The notes: generated by a model from the sequence alone, not told the origin. 64,000 bases of DNA from Candidatus Moranbacteria bacterium GW2011_GWC2_40_12 (GCA_000995965.1 LBYD01000003.1:28048-92047); one strand, 5' to 3'. Numbered from the stretch's first letter, positions 1 through 8,332 are shown. Translations and numbers: made by a program.

Positions 1-152
1 AACAGGGAATACTAATCCCGATCTTTATCTGTTATTTTTCTGTGCCGTTATTATATTAAAAGATTGAAAAATACACAAATGTATTTCATTTTTAATTTCA
101 TCGCGAAGCGACTACAAAATTATACACTTTGCGTTTTCGCTTTATATATTTT

Positions 153-1220
153 CTAAACTTCTCTCTTCACTATATAATCCGCGATCCCGATCAGAAACGC
201 TTTGACCTCCCTGTTGAAATCCGACTTTTCAATGGCCGCTTTTCCTTCTTCGACATATTTCCTCGCCAAATTTTGGGAATATTCAAAAGAGCCGGTTTCA
301 CGTATCACTCGCCTGAAACTTTCTATATCGCTTTCAGAAACATTTTTATTCCCCAGAAGTTTTTTCACCAATTTTTTCTGCTTCACGTCACTATTTTCAA
401 GGGCCTTTACGATTAGGAGAGTTTGTTTCCCTTCCCGAAGATCGGAGCAAACCGGTTTTCCCAATTTTTTTTCGTTCCCGAACGCCCCCAAAATGTCATC
501 CTGAATTTGAAAAGCGATTCCGACCGGAACGGCATATTCGCTCAAAACTTTGAGTATCTTTTCGTCTGCGCCGGCGAGAAGCGCCCCGAGATGAAGCGGG
601 CCTTCGACTGTATATTTGGCCGTTTTATTTCGATGCACTTCGATAATTTCTTTTTCAGTCGCCCGGCCTTTCGCTTCGAGCATCACATCCAGAATCTCGC
701 CGGAAACGGTATTTACGACAATTTCCTGAAGTTTCAAAAGGGCTTTTTGCTTTCTCTCCGGAGAGAAACGGGAATTGAATATTATTTCATTTCCGAATGC
801 CGCCGCCATATCACCCGCCACAATCGCCATTGAATCGCCAAAGTGTTTCGGTTCGGCTTTTTTATAAAATTTCTTTGCCAAACCTTCATACCTCTTGTGG
901 ATCGTCTGGACACCGTGGCGAAAATCATCCCGGTCAATGATGTCGTCGTGAATGAGAAGAAAAATATGCGTGAGTTCTATACTCATCGAAGCCTCGATGA
1001 TTTTTTCAAAATCATTGCCACCGGCCGCCCGATATCCCCAATACATGAAACCGGCCCGCACCCGTTTTCCGCCGGCGAGAATCAGATCGCGGATGCATTT
1101 CACGGCGTCCTTCGCCGACGGCCCGACCTCCCGCATCTCACGGAGCTTTTTGGCAAAATATTGGGCCAGACTACGATCAAGCGTTTTTTTGTAATTTTGC
1201 AGTTCTATTTTCGCGTCCAT
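153..1220 (-). CDS. Polyprenyl (isoprenoid) diphosphate synthase
   Basis: Trans-isoprenyl diphosphate synthase, which condenses isopentenyl diphosphate onto an allylic diphosphate to make the precursors of lipid carriers. The sequence shows the GGKRVRAGF substrate-binding stretch near residue 50, the first Asp-rich motif (HDDIIDRDD, about residue 92) and the second Asp-rich motif (IQDDI, about residue 238). Those aspartates bind the Mg2+-diphosphate. At 355 residues it is slightly longer than typical family members. The start is the ATG at 1218-1220. Chain length (geranylgeranyl, octaprenyl or other) cannot be told from sequence alone. It stands alone, convergent with nothing on its left inside the window. 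Confidence 0.9.
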   Translation of the reverse strand: MDAKIELQNYKKTLDRSLAQYFAKKLREMREVGPSAKDAVKCIRDLILAGGKRVRAGFMYWGYRAAGGNDFEKIIEASMSIELTHIFLLIHDDIIDRDDFRHGVQTIHKRYEGLAKKFYKKAEPKHFGDSMAIVAGDMAAAFGNEIIFNSRFSPERKQKALLKLQEIVVNTVSGEILDVMLEAKGRATEKEIIEVHRNKTAKYTVEGPLHLGALLAGADEKILKVLSEYAVPVGIAFQIQDDILGAFGNEKKLGKPVCSDLREGKQTLLIVKALENSDVKQKKLVKKLLGNKNVSESDIESFRRVIRETGSFEYSQNLARKYVEEGKAAIEKSDFNREVKAFLIGIADYIVKREV

Positions 1221-1264
1221 ATAACTCTATTTTGGCTTATATAAGGAAAAATAGCAAATTTTGA

Positions 1265-1293
1265 TTGACAAAGTTGGATAATTTATATATAAT
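1265..1293 (+). promoter_or_regulatory. Consensus sigma-70-type promoter for the 69-aa gene
   Basis: A perfect TTGACA (1265-1270) and a perfect TATAAT (1288-1293) are separated by 17 bases. Transcription would start near 1300, about 25 bases before the ATG at 1325. It is the strongest-looking promoter in the window. Confidence 0.85.
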
Positions 1294-1324
1294 AACAGCA
1301 ATAAAAAAACGAGTGGAGGTTAAC

Positions 1325-1534
1325 ATGCAACAGGCGACGTCGCAGCACACAGTGGATCTAGGAGGGGATATCAAACGGATTTTGATGGTCAGCCATAGCA
1401 TTGGAGGAAAACGGCATATCGCCGAAGTCCGCGCTACTGGCAGTATGGATTTCGTGAGGCCTGCGCTCCACGAAATGTTCGTGGCCCCGGTCATCGAATC
1501 TGAGAAGTTCCTGAAGAGGAAACGCTTCTCCTAA
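1325..1534 (+). CDS. Small orphan protein (69 aa), strongly expressed signals
   Basis: A 69-residue protein I do not recognise; no signal peptide or membrane segment is visible. The start is ATG 1325, preceded by GTGGAGG about 6 bases upstream and by a perfect consensus promoter at 1265-1293. A longer reading from 1265 would start inside the promoter, so it is rejected. The residues HSIGGKRHIAEVRATG in the middle and a basic end (KFLKRKRFS) are the only notable features. A compact terminator follows at 1597-1616. The gene is monocistronic, between the polyprenyl synthase and a gene on the opposite strand. Confidence 0.7.
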   Translation: MQQATSQHTVDLGGDIKRILMVSHSIGGKRHIAEVRATGSMDFVRPALHEMFVAPVIESEKFLKRKRFS

Positions 1535-1562
1535 CCACCTCCACCGTGCAACACCGCCTCGC

Positions 1563-1616
1563 GGCACTAGGACGCCATCGCGCGTATCATTACCTAGTGC
1601 CCGGGGCACCTTTTTT
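1563..1616 (+). terminator. Terminator with a competing upstream stem
   Basis: GTGCC (1597-1601) and GGCAC (1605-1609) form a short hairpin followed by six T. The first arm is also part of CCTAGTGCC (1593-1601), which pairs perfectly with GGCACTAGG at 1563-1571. The two structures are mutually exclusive, as in attenuators. A simple terminator for the 69-aa gene is the minimal reading. Confidence 0.6.
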
Positions 1617-1675
1617 ATAAGGACAATTCACGAAAATTATAATTCGCCTAACTCGGGTGTTTTTTTATTGAAAAA

Positions 1676-2077
1676 TCAGGCGTGATATTTTTTTCTCACA
1701 ATTCTCAATATTGGCCGGTTTCGCTCTTTTATTCTTGCCTGTGCGATCTTATCCTGTAATTCTCTTTGAATATCCCTGTTGCTCGAAATATGGCTCCATC
1801 GGTGAGCTTCCAGAAGGACGCTGTCTGTCCGATCCAGCACTGACTGCCGTTCTTCTTTTGATAACTCATCGAAATGTTCAAGGATGGCGTCAAGGCTTTT
1901 GACAATGCCAAGAAATGAACTCGCCCTCAACGCTTCATCTCTTTTTTCCTTTCCCTGAAATAAGTCTTCACCAACCGGAACGCTTGCGAAGAAATCCTTC
2001 AAGACATTCGGATTGAGTCTTTCCGTCGGCGCGTTTATTTTTGGAATATGTTCTTCATTTTTCGCTGTCTCAAGCAT
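1676..2077 (-). CDS. Hypothetical protein (133 aa)
   Basis: An unrecognised soluble protein, mostly helical and charged, with a central stretch (LDAILEHFDELSKEERQ, about residues 62-78) that suggests a helical bundle. There is no signal peptide or membrane segment. It starts at ATG 2075-2077 immediately downstream of tRNA-Glu on the same strand and ends with TGA. The short distance to the tRNA suggests it may be read through from the tRNA transcript. No function is inferred. Confidence 0.6.
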   Translation of the reverse strand: MLETAKNEEHIPKINAPTERLNPNVLKDFFASVPVGEDLFQGKEKRDEALRASSFLGIVKSLDAILEHFDELSKEERQSVLDRTDSVLLEAHRWSHISSNRDIQRELQDKIAQARIKERNRPILRIVRKKYHA

Positions 2078-2096
2078 AATATTTCAAAATCCTTTG

Positions 2097-2168
2097 TAGC
2101 CTCTAGGGGAATCGAACCCCTCTTACTAGGATGAGAACCTAGCGTCCTAGCCGATAGACGAAGAGGCC
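2097..2168 (-). tRNA. tRNA-Glu (anticodon CTC)
   Basis: Read on the minus strand, the sequence folds into a cloverleaf: acceptor GGCCTCT with AGAGGCT (G1 opposite U72), the GTC/GAC D-stem typical of tRNA-Glu, an anticodon loop TTCTCAT giving CUC, and a T-arm GAGGGGTTCGATTCCCC. The 3' CCA is not encoded; CAA follows the discriminator A. Confidence 0.9.
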
Positions 2169-2220
2169 ACGATAACTTATACATTACTAAAAATTTTTCA
2201 AATTGTCCATAATTTTCAAA

Positions 2221-2271
2221 AAAGAAAAGGGCCCGTGCTGGATGCGCCTGCGATGCAGACGCCACGGACCC
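2221..2271 (-). terminator. Rho-independent terminator of the 72-aa gene
   Basis: On the minus strand GGGTCCGTG pairs with CACGGGCCC across a long inner hairpin (2229-2271) and is followed by TTTTCTTT. It lies about 50 bases past the stop of the gene ending at 2321. Confidence 0.75.
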
Positions 2272-2320
2272 CCTCGGGTCGAATTTTGGTTTCGCAATTA
2301 TTAGCTCCCTCCTTCGCCTC

Positions 2321-2539
2321 TTAGGCTTTGCCAACAGGATTGTAGGCGTAGTTGCACCCAAGTCTAGAGGTGCAAGGCATGGGCCCATTTCCATAGAAGA
2401 TACAGGATGGGCATTGCTCTGAAAAATGTCGCTCGGGTTCTTTTATGGTGATGAATCCCATTTTTGAAAAGCGGCTTTCCCTTACAATTTCCTGGAAAGC
2501 CTCAGCCGCTGCCATTAAACTTCCTTCAGATGAATTCAT
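2321..2539 (-). CDS. Small cysteine-containing protein (72 aa)
   Basis: An unrecognised 72-residue protein. The C-terminal half has CPSC, then C about 12 residues later and C in the last ten residues (RLGCNYAYNP), which could form a small metal site or disulfides. The start is ATG 2537-2539, with GGAGG seven bases upstream. It has its own strong terminator (2221-2271), so it is monocistronic. The N-terminal half looks helical. No signal peptide is seen, so a cytoplasmic metal-binding role is only a guess. Confidence 0.6.
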   Translation of the reverse strand: MNSSEGSLMAAAEAFQEIVRESRFSKMGFITIKEPERHFSEQCPSCIFYGNGPMPCTSRLGCNYAYNPVGKA

Positions 2540-2883
2540 TGTTCCTCCGAAAATCTCGGAAAATATTTAGTGAAAAAATGGTTAGTCTTGCGCCCAACTT
2601 AAGAATCAAATTTACGTTTAATTATTAAATCGGGCACAAGACTTTTTGTGTTTTCTTCCAAAAAACACAAAACGACCCAGCGTATCGCGTGGATCGTTTG
2701 TTAAAGAGCTGACGGTTGTCCCCTATTTCATCCCGCCGCAACTTTGGCGAAGGCGGATTTATTTCTACAGCCGTGAGCTCTCTTAGATATTCAATTTTGC
2801 CGAATTTTATTTTCCCCTTTTTATTTCAACGCCTCTTTATTCTACTCCACTGAAAATATCGGTCAAGCCGGAGTTATCCACAA
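2540..2883. other. 344-base gap with inverted repeats and a terminator
   Basis: No coding region was found. Arms AGTCTTGCGCCC (2583-2594) and GGGCACAAGACT (2632-2643) form a 12-bp imperfect inverted repeat followed by TTTTTG on the plus strand. A minus-strand terminator lies at 2658-2698. A perfect DnaA-box sequence, TTATCCACA, is at 2874-2882. The segment between the murF stop and the terminator (2700-2883) contains a further stem (ATCCGCC with GGCGGGAT) and could be a structured 3' tail or small RNA. Confidence 0.45.
2658..2698 (-). terminator. Terminator closing the murF operon
   Basis: Minus-strand arms AACGATCC and GGGTCGTT (8 pairs, one G-U), with an inner GCG-ATA-CGC, are followed by TTTTGTGTTTTTT. 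It lies about 185 bases beyond the murF stop, the first plausible end for the mraZ-to-murF transcript. Confidence 0.6.
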
Positions 2884-4194
2884 CTATTTTTTCCATTCGG
2901 ACGTCTGCCTAGGCAGCAGCTTTTCCGATTGTTCGGGAAAACGCATAATTTCCTCTGATATAAGCTCCATTCGGGCTCCCTGGGAACCTTTTATCAAAAT
3001 AATATCGCCTTCTTGAAGCATATTTTGAATAGGGATTTTAGCTTCAATCGAATCATTATAGCAGAATATTCTTTTTTTGTCAAGTCCAGCCTTCTCTGCC
3101 TCGTCGGCGATGAATTTCGCCTTTTCTCCCACCGCGAAAAGCATATCCGCCGTTTCGGCCACTTTTCTCCCGACTTCCCGATGGCCCGATTCGGTCTCGG
3201 CACCGAGTTCCAGCATATTGCCAAGGGCCGCGAGACGACGACGCGCTTTTATCTTTCCTAGAACTTCAAGTGCTGCCAGTGTGGACTGCGGAGCAGCGTT
3301 GTAGCTGTCCTCGATAATGATCGTATTTTTGATACCGTCAATGATATTGAGTCTTCCCGCGGGAGATTGAAAATTCTTGAGGGCGTCGGCAATTTCTAGG
3401 AGGTTCATCCCAAAATGAGTTCCTACCGCAGCGGCGGCCAACACTGAATAAATCTGCGGCCGGCCAACTGATTGCATGAGCCTCACTGGAATGGACACCC
3501 CGTTGAAATTCAACTTGAAACTGATTCCTCTTATTTTTTCAAGATCCCCGCCATAAAAATCCTCTGTTTTTTCATATCCGAAAAAAATATCAGACGCCCG
3601 CACGTTTGCCTTTTCCAAAAATCCGTAAAATATCTTTTCCGCCTTTATTTCTTCCGCCATCTTTCGCGCTGCTTCGTCATCAAAATTGAGAACTGCCAGT
3701 CCGTTTTTCGCGAGATATCTCACAAGCGTGCTTTTTTCTTTGGCAATTTGTTTTATGTCTTTGAAAAACTCAAGGTGGCTGATGCCGACTGCTGTCACCA
3801 CACCCACCTCCGGTTTCAAAAAATTGACGAGATACTTGATATCGCCCGGCCGGTCGGCGCCCATTTCAAGGACCAAAATTTCCGGATATCTTTTTTTGCT
3901 TTCCAGCGTGACAATGAGAACAGCTTTCAAAAGGACAGCCAGCCATCTCCAAATGTTTCCTTCTCCGCTTTCAAGCCCGAGAACTGTGAGGGGAAGGCCT
4001 ATTTCATTATTATAATTTTTCTCATTTTTCCGCACCCGGTATTTTGCCGACAGCACAGCGAAAATCGCCTCTTTAGTCGAAGTTTTTCCCACTGATCCCG
4101 TCACGCCGACAACGCGGGGCTTGAAACGGCGCAGAGCTTTGGTTGCGAAATATCGCAATATTTTTTCTAATAATTGGATTTTTCTGGATTTCAT
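2884..4194 (-). CDS. murF: UDP-N-acetylmuramoyl-tripeptide--D-Ala-D-Ala ligase
   Basis: Last cytoplasmic ATP-dependent step of the peptidoglycan pentapeptide precursor. Visible motifs are the Mur-ligase P-loop GVTGSVGKTSTK (about residues 30-41), NYNNEIGLPLT after it (the MurF-type signature), an EMGADRPGD segment in the central domain, and EDSYNAAPQST at the start of the C-terminal domain. At 436 residues it is full length apart from the usual N-terminal UDP-binding domain, which appears minimal here: the P-loop comes about 30 residues from the start. It is the last gene of the division/wall operon mraZ-rsmH-ftsL-ftsI-murF. An AT-rich hairpin repeat separates it from ftsI. Confidence 0.9.
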   Translation of the reverse strand: MKSRKIQLLEKILRYFATKALRRFKPRVVGVTGSVGKTSTKEAIFAVLSAKYRVRKNEKNYNNEIGLPLTVLGLESGEGNIWRWLAVLLKAVLIVTLESKKRYPEILVLEMGADRPGDIKYLVNFLKPEVGVVTAVGISHLEFFKDIKQIAKEKSTLVRYLAKNGLAVLNFDDEAARKMAEEIKAEKIFYGFLEKANVRASDIFFGYEKTEDFYGGDLEKIRGISFKLNFNGVSIPVRLMQSVGRPQIYSVLAAAAVGTHFGMNLLEIADALKNFQSPAGRLNIIDGIKNTIIIEDSYNAAPQSTLAALEVLGKIKARRRLAALGNMLELGAETESGHREVGRKVAETADMLFAVGEKAKFIADEAEKAGLDKKRIFCYNDSIEAKIPIQNMLQEGDIILIKGSQGARMELISEEIMRFPEQSEKLLPRQTSEWKK

Positions 4195-4195
4195 A

Positions 4196-4312
4196 AACAG
4201 AATTTTGAATTGAGAATTGCGAATTTAGAATGGGAATGTTTGAATTTAGAATCCTGAATTCTTTATTATTTATTCCCATTCGCAATTCTAAATTCTGAAT
4301 TCTCAATTCTTA
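4196..4312. repeat. AT-rich intergenic hairpin repeat (copy 1)
   Basis: The left arm (GAATTGAGAATTGCGAATTT... ending GAATGGGAAT) and the right arm (starting ATTCCCATTCGCAATTCTAA) are imperfect reverse complements of about 40 bases. It fills the whole ftsI-murF gap. Confidence 0.8.
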
Positions 4313-6186
4313 TTTTTTTTCTTCTTCTCCTTCTTTTCTTCCACCGTCGATGTTGGCTGCGCCGGAGCCGTTTCTTCCGGTTTTGGCGCCTGATATATCG
4401 AAATGTCGTGCGTGGCGTTGAAAAGGTCTATGTCTTTTTCAGTATATTCTTCGGTTGGTTCGACACCAAAATAATCTAGCATGAATTTCGCCATTTCACC
4501 AAACGTCGGTGCGGCGCTTGATTCGGCCCACTCGACATTCTTGGGATTATCGAGCTTCACAAGCATCACGAACTTCGGGTCATATGCTGGCGCGAACCCG
4601 GCGAACGATCCGACATGCGCATTTTCATCGTATCCACCGCCTTCTTTCTTGGGAATTTGGGCTGTTCCGGTTTTTCCGGCCACGAGATAGCCGGGAACTC
4701 CCGCCCTTTTTCCGTGACCGTTTTGGACAACGCTAACCAGCATTCGAGCCAAATCCAGACTGGCTTCCCTTGACATAACTCGCCGTTCTTCCCGGGGCTG
4801 GGTTTTGATCTCTTCCTCATTGCCTTTCACGATTTTTTCCACCAAGTATGGCTTCAAGAGTTCGCCTCCGTTGGCAATCACAGTAAAAGCATTCACGAGT
4901 TGAAGCGGCGTCATCGAAATCCCCTGTCCGAATGATGCCGTAAAAGAATTTATGCTTCGAAGTTCCGCCACACCCGAAATATTGCCCGGAACTTCCCCTA
5001 TTGTTTCAATTCCAGTTTTTTCTCCGAATCCGAAATTTTTGACATATTCATAAAAGCGCAGGTTTCCGAGAAGTTTTTCAACAAAAATGACTCCGGTATT
5101 CAAAGATTTTTCAAGAACCTGAGTCATGGTTTGGACGCCATTAGCTTTTCCGTCAGAATTTTTGATGGTGTAGCCGGCTTCGCTGACCGCGCCTGTGTCC
5201 GTATAGGTCGTGTCCGGCATCACTACTTTCGCGTCAATCCCGGCAGCCATCGTGATTGGCTTGAAAACGGACCCGCATTCGTACGTTCCGCTCACTGCCG
5301 GATTGGAAAAAACTGACATATCTTCCACTTTGGAAAAATCATTGGCGTTGAAAGTCGGCCAGGACGCCATGGCTAAAACCGCTCCCGTGCGTGGTTCCTG
5401 CACAACTATTGTCCCGCCGTCCGCGCTGAATTTTTCAACCGATTTTTTGATCGCCATTTCGGCGCGGTATTGAATCGTATGATCAATGGTCAGATAGATA
5501 TCAGCGCCATTTTCGGCCGGCACAACGGTTCTGTCGCCAATCGAAATCCAGCGCCCTCCCGTATCCCGTTCCTGCTCAAGGCTCCCCTCACGTCCAGTCA
5601 GTTCTTTTTCCCAATAGGCTTCAAGACCATAGCGTCCTTTTGTTTGGTTGCCGTCAGACCCGACAAAACCCACGATCTGGGAGGCAAAAGTTCCGCCGGG
5701 ATAAAATCGCTCGTTTTCAGGGGAAAAATATATACCCTTGAGTCCCTTTTCCCTAATTTCTTCGGCTTTTCGTTCGTCCACTTTATGCTTGAGAACCGCA
5801 TACCAGACACCGGGCTGATCCAGCTTGTCCTCTATTTCCCACTCATCAAGTTCCAGAATCGGCGCTATTTGCCGAGCGGTCTCTTCCGGATTTTCCACTT
5901 CCCGCGGCACGGCAAAGACGAGATTTAGTTCCTTGTTCACCGCCACGGGATAGTATCCGTCAGTATCTTTCACTAATATCTCCCCTCTCCTGGGGACAAG
6001 ATCGTCAAAAACTTTGTGCTGGTCGGAAGCCAGCTCTTGATAATAACTATGGGCGAGAACCTGAAGAGTATATAGGCGGAACACAACTATGCCGGCGGTC
6101 GCAAAAATAAAAACAACCAGAACATATATCCGGAAGTTTGTTTTTAGAGAACCGGTTTTTTGTGCGGCAAAATTTTTTTTGGTCAT
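4303..6186 (-). CDS. ftsI: Penicillin-binding protein, FtsI/PBP3 type transpeptidase
   Basis: Septal peptidoglycan transpeptidase, anchored by an N-terminal membrane segment (about residues 18-40). The catalytic triad of motifs is present: SVFK (about residue 300), SLN (about residue 356) and KTGT (about residue 502). A dimerisation domain lies before residue 250. The C-terminus is a low-complexity Lys/Glu tail. The ATG at 6184-6186 is chosen over an upstream TTG. It sits directly downstream of an FtsL-like gene, the classic order in division clusters, which is why FtsI is preferred over the elongation homologue encoded at 52.2-54.1 kb. Confidence 0.92.
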   Translation of the reverse strand: MTKKNFAAQKTGSLKTNFRIYVLVVFIFATAGIVVFRLYTLQVLAHSYYQELASDQHKVFDDLVPRRGEILVKDTDGYYPVAVNKELNLVFAVPREVENPEETARQIAPILELDEWEIEDKLDQPGVWYAVLKHKVDERKAEEIREKGLKGIYFSPENERFYPGGTFASQIVGFVGSDGNQTKGRYGLEAYWEKELTGREGSLEQERDTGGRWISIGDRTVVPAENGADIYLTIDHTIQYRAEMAIKKSVEKFSADGGTIVVQEPRTGAVLAMASWPTFNANDFSKVEDMSVFSNPAVSGTYECGSVFKPITMAAGIDAKVVMPDTTYTDTGAVSEAGYTIKNSDGKANGVQTMTQVLEKSLNTGVIFVEKLLGNLRFYEYVKNFGFGEKTGIETIGEVPGNISGVAELRSINSFTASFGQGISMTPLQLVNAFTVIANGGELLKPYLVEKIVKGNEEEIKTQPREERRVMSREASLDLARMLVSVVQNGHGKRAGVPGYLVAGKTGTAQIPKKEGGGYDENAHVGSFAGFAPAYDPKFVMLVKLDNPKNVEWAESSAAPTFGEMAKFMLDYFGVEPTEEYTEKDIDLFNATHDISIYQAPKPEETAPAQPTSTVEEKKEKKKKNKN

Positions 6187-6198
6187 CAATTTTTGTAT

Positions 6199-6558
6199 CT
6201 ATTTCATCGCCACGTCGCCCGGCAAATTGAGATAACTCACGTCCTTCGGCGCGACCATATTGAGATCTTTGGTCTTTTCTTCAATTTTATACATCGATTT
6301 GAGTTCCGCTTCCTGAATGCGAAGCGCCTCATTTTCTTTCCGCGATTTATTGAGCTGATTCTCTAAATTTCTTATTTCATAGCCCTTTGTCGCCAAATTA
6401 TTCACTTCGAAAATATAAAAGACTCCCGCCGCGCAAACAAGCGCGACTAAAATAAAACTCAAGGTCACCCGGCCCATTTGAGGCCCGGCATTCAGTGATT
6501 TTTTCCTTTCACCGAACCGGACGGAACTGGAATTGGTGATGGTAAGATAACGGCTCAT
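6199..6558 (-). CDS. ftsL: FtsL-like septum formation protein
   Basis: A 119-residue bitopic membrane protein with a cytoplasmic N-terminus, one membrane segment (about residues 31-50, VTLSFILVALVCAAGVFYIF) and a periplasmic coiled coil (heptads through about residues 55-95). This is the FtsL/DivIC layout, bridging FtsQ and FtsI at the septum. Position between rsmH and ftsI is the normal place for ftsL. Sequence conservation in this family is poor, so the name rests on topology plus context. It ends 12 bases before the ftsI ATG. Confidence 0.75.
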   Translation of the reverse strand: MSRYLTITNSSSVRFGERKKSLNAGPQMGRVTLSFILVALVCAAGVFYIFEVNNLATKGYEIRNLENQLNKSRKENEALRIQEAELKSMYKIEEKTKDLNMVAPKDVSYLNLPGDVAMK

Positions 6559-6589
6559 TGGACTTTCGTCCCCCTGATTTTCTTTTTTA

Positions 6590-6706
6590 TTTTTGAATTA
6601 TGAATTGTGAATTGCGAATTAGAATGGGAATGCGGAATCCCGAACTCTGAATTCTTTGTTCTAAATTCCCATTCGCAATTCTTAATTCCAAATTCTCAAT
6701 TCTTTC
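6590..6706. repeat. AT-rich intergenic hairpin repeat (copy 2)
   Basis: Same family as 4196-4312: left arm GAATTGTGAATTGCGAATT with GAATGGGAAT, right arm ATTCCCATTCGCAATTC. It fills the gap between rsmH and the ftsL-like gene. Confidence 0.8.
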
Positions 6707-7757
6707 ACATCTTCTCCACTACTCTCATTTTCGCGCTCCTGGCTCTCGAATTTTCACGGATTTCTTTCTCGCTTGGCTGAATCGGTTTTTTGGTAATAAT
6801 TTTCAGGATTCTTCTGTGGTTGCAAACGCATTTGGGAAATTTCGGCGGACAAACGCAGTCTCGCGCTTCTTTTCGGAAAAAATTTTTAACAATACGGTCC
6901 TCTAGTGAATGGAAACTGATGACTGCCAGCCTCCCTCCATTAGCCAATCCATTCACCGCCTTTTCCAGAAATATCTTCAAATTTTCGAGTTCCTGGTTAA
7001 CTTCAATCCGTAAGGCCTGAAACACCCTCGTTGCTGGATGAATTTTCCCCATTTTATAATTTTTTGGAACTGATCTGAAAATAATTTCAACTAATTTTCC
7101 AACTTCGCCTATTTTTTCCCGCCGGCCGGCGGATATTCTCACCCTTGCTATTTCTCTGGCAATTCTTCGAGCGTATTTCTCTTCTCCGTATTTCCAAAAA
7201 ATATCAGCCAGATCTTTTTCCGAATATTTGTTGACAACATCCGCCGCCGTTACTTTCTGAGTTTCAGGAGAATATCTCATGTCGAGGGGACCGTCGAGGA
7301 GAAAACTAAACCCTCTCCTTTTATCTTCAATCTGGTCAGAGCTGAATCCAAGGTCAATCAAAATTGCATCTGCCGCGTTCAGATCCAACTCTTCAAAGAT
7401 TTTATCCAAATTCGCGTAATTTTCACTTACCCCGCACCAATACCCGACGATTTTATCCCCTGAAAATAGAGGCATGAATGCCAGAGGAGAAGCATTCTCG
7501 TCATTAGCATTACTCGCTACTGGTGCGGGGAAGGCCCTATTCCGAATATCGTAACCTTCCTTTTTTAATCTTTGTTGAAAATTTTGAATCGCCCCTTCGT
7601 CCCAGTCAATTGAAATGAGCTTTCCGCCCGGCAATATTTTTTTGAGCATTTCGATTGAATGACCGCCGGCTCCAAGAGTTCCATCAACGACCGTCATTCC
7701 TGGTTTCAAATTCAGATTTTCAATTAACTCTTTTGCTAAAACCGCTTTGTGAACCAT
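6705..7757 (-). CDS. rsmH: 16S rRNA (cytosine-1402-N4)-methyltransferase
   Basis: SAM-dependent methyltransferase (MraW) that modifies C1402 of 16S rRNA in the decoding centre. The start MVHKAVLAKEL (ATG at 7755-7757) matches the family; an upstream TTG at 7775 lies in a repeat. DGTLGAGGHS (about residues 26-35) is the SAM loop, and the C-terminal half has SFHSLEDRIVK and the CVCPPKFPKC cysteine region. About 33 extra residues (SNANDENASPLAFMPLF and neighbours, about residues 83-115) interrupt the strand before ENYANL. Their DNA is bounded by perfect 10-bp inverted repeats, so this is an in-frame insertion. Confidence 0.93.
   Translation of the reverse strand: MVHKAVLAKELIENLNLKPGMTVVDGTLGAGGHSIEMLKKILPGGKLISIDWDEGAIQNFQQRLKKEGYDIRNRAFPAPVASNANDENASPLAFMPLFSGDKIVGYWCGVSENYANLDKIFEELDLNAADAILIDLGFSSDQIEDKRRGFSFLLDGPLDMRYSPETQKVTAADVVNKYSEKDLADIFWKYGEEKYARRIAREIARVRISAGRREKIGEVGKLVEIIFRSVPKNYKMGKIHPATRVFQALRIEVNQELENLKIFLEKAVNGLANGGRLAVISFHSLEDRIVKNFFRKEARDCVCPPKFPKCVCNHRRILKIITKKPIQPSEKEIRENSRARSAKMRVVEKM
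7430..7530. repeat. Palindromic element inside rsmH
   Basis: CCCCGCACCA (7430-7439) and TGGTGCGGGG (7521-7530) are perfect inverted repeats bounding the extra segment in RsmH. The same arms, extended to 13 bp, occur intergenically at 41549-41608, and one arm at 26808-26821. Confidence 0.75.
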
Positions 7758-7761
7758 ATCT

Positions 7762-7852
7762 AATGCAAAATGCAAAAATCAAAATGAAAAATGACAGTGT
7801 AAAATTCAAAATATTTTTTCATTTTGAATTGTCATTTTGACTTTTGATTTTT
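7762..7852. repeat. AT-rich hairpin repeat, second type
   Basis: The left arm AAAAATCAAAATGAAAAATG and the right arm ending TTTTGACTTTTGATTTTT are imperfect reverse complements. A related copy is at 32420-32545 and a single arm at 11085-11136. It fills the mraZ-rsmH gap. Confidence 0.75.
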
Positions 7853-8285
7853 AATATATTCCGAGTTTACCAAGCTGTTCCGCAATTTCATCTGTGTTTT
7901 TTTCAGCTTCCTTCTTATACTTGCCCCATTTTTCTCCATCCCAGATTTCAAGGCGGTTATAGAGCCCCGCAATCACCACTTCTTTTTTGAGTCCGGCATA
8001 CTCCTTGAGATAGTCGGGGATAAGAACCCGGCCAAGCTTGTCGATGTCGACATCCACCGCGCCCGCCAGCATGAGCCTCACGAAACTTCGCGTTCCCGAC
8101 TCCCCCATCGGTAGACTTCCAAGTTTCGAAGACAGATCCTCCCAAGTTTTCATTGGATATACGAAAAGGCATTTATCAAGTCCGCGCGTGACAACTGCCC
8201 GTCCGGAAAAAACCTCCCTGAATTTTGACGGAATAGCTACGCGCTTTTTCGGATCTATGTTGTGAGAATATTCACCAATAAACAT
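7851..8285 (-). CDS. mraZ: Transcriptional regulator/division protein MraZ
   Basis: MraZ has two AbrB-like swapped-hairpin domains and controls the division cluster it heads. The 144-residue product starts MFIGEYSHNIDPKKRVAIPS, as expected; a longer frame to 8342 lacks homology-like sequence and is rejected. The second half repeats the fold (VDVDIDKLGRVLIPDYL). It is the first gene of the minus-strand operon running to murF. A TGGAT-N5-TGGGG pair upstream (8357-8371, minus strand) resembles its own operator. Confidence 0.93.
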   Translation of the reverse strand: MFIGEYSHNIDPKKRVAIPSKFREVFSGRAVVTRGLDKCLFVYPMKTWEDLSSKLGSLPMGESGTRSFVRLMLAGAVDVDIDKLGRVLIPDYLKEYAGLKKEVVIAGLYNRLEIWDGEKWGKYKKEAEKNTDEIAEQLGKLGIY

Positions 8286-8332
8286 TTTTTCAAGACGACA
8301 AAGAAAAATACAAACCGTGTTCCCCCGTTTGT

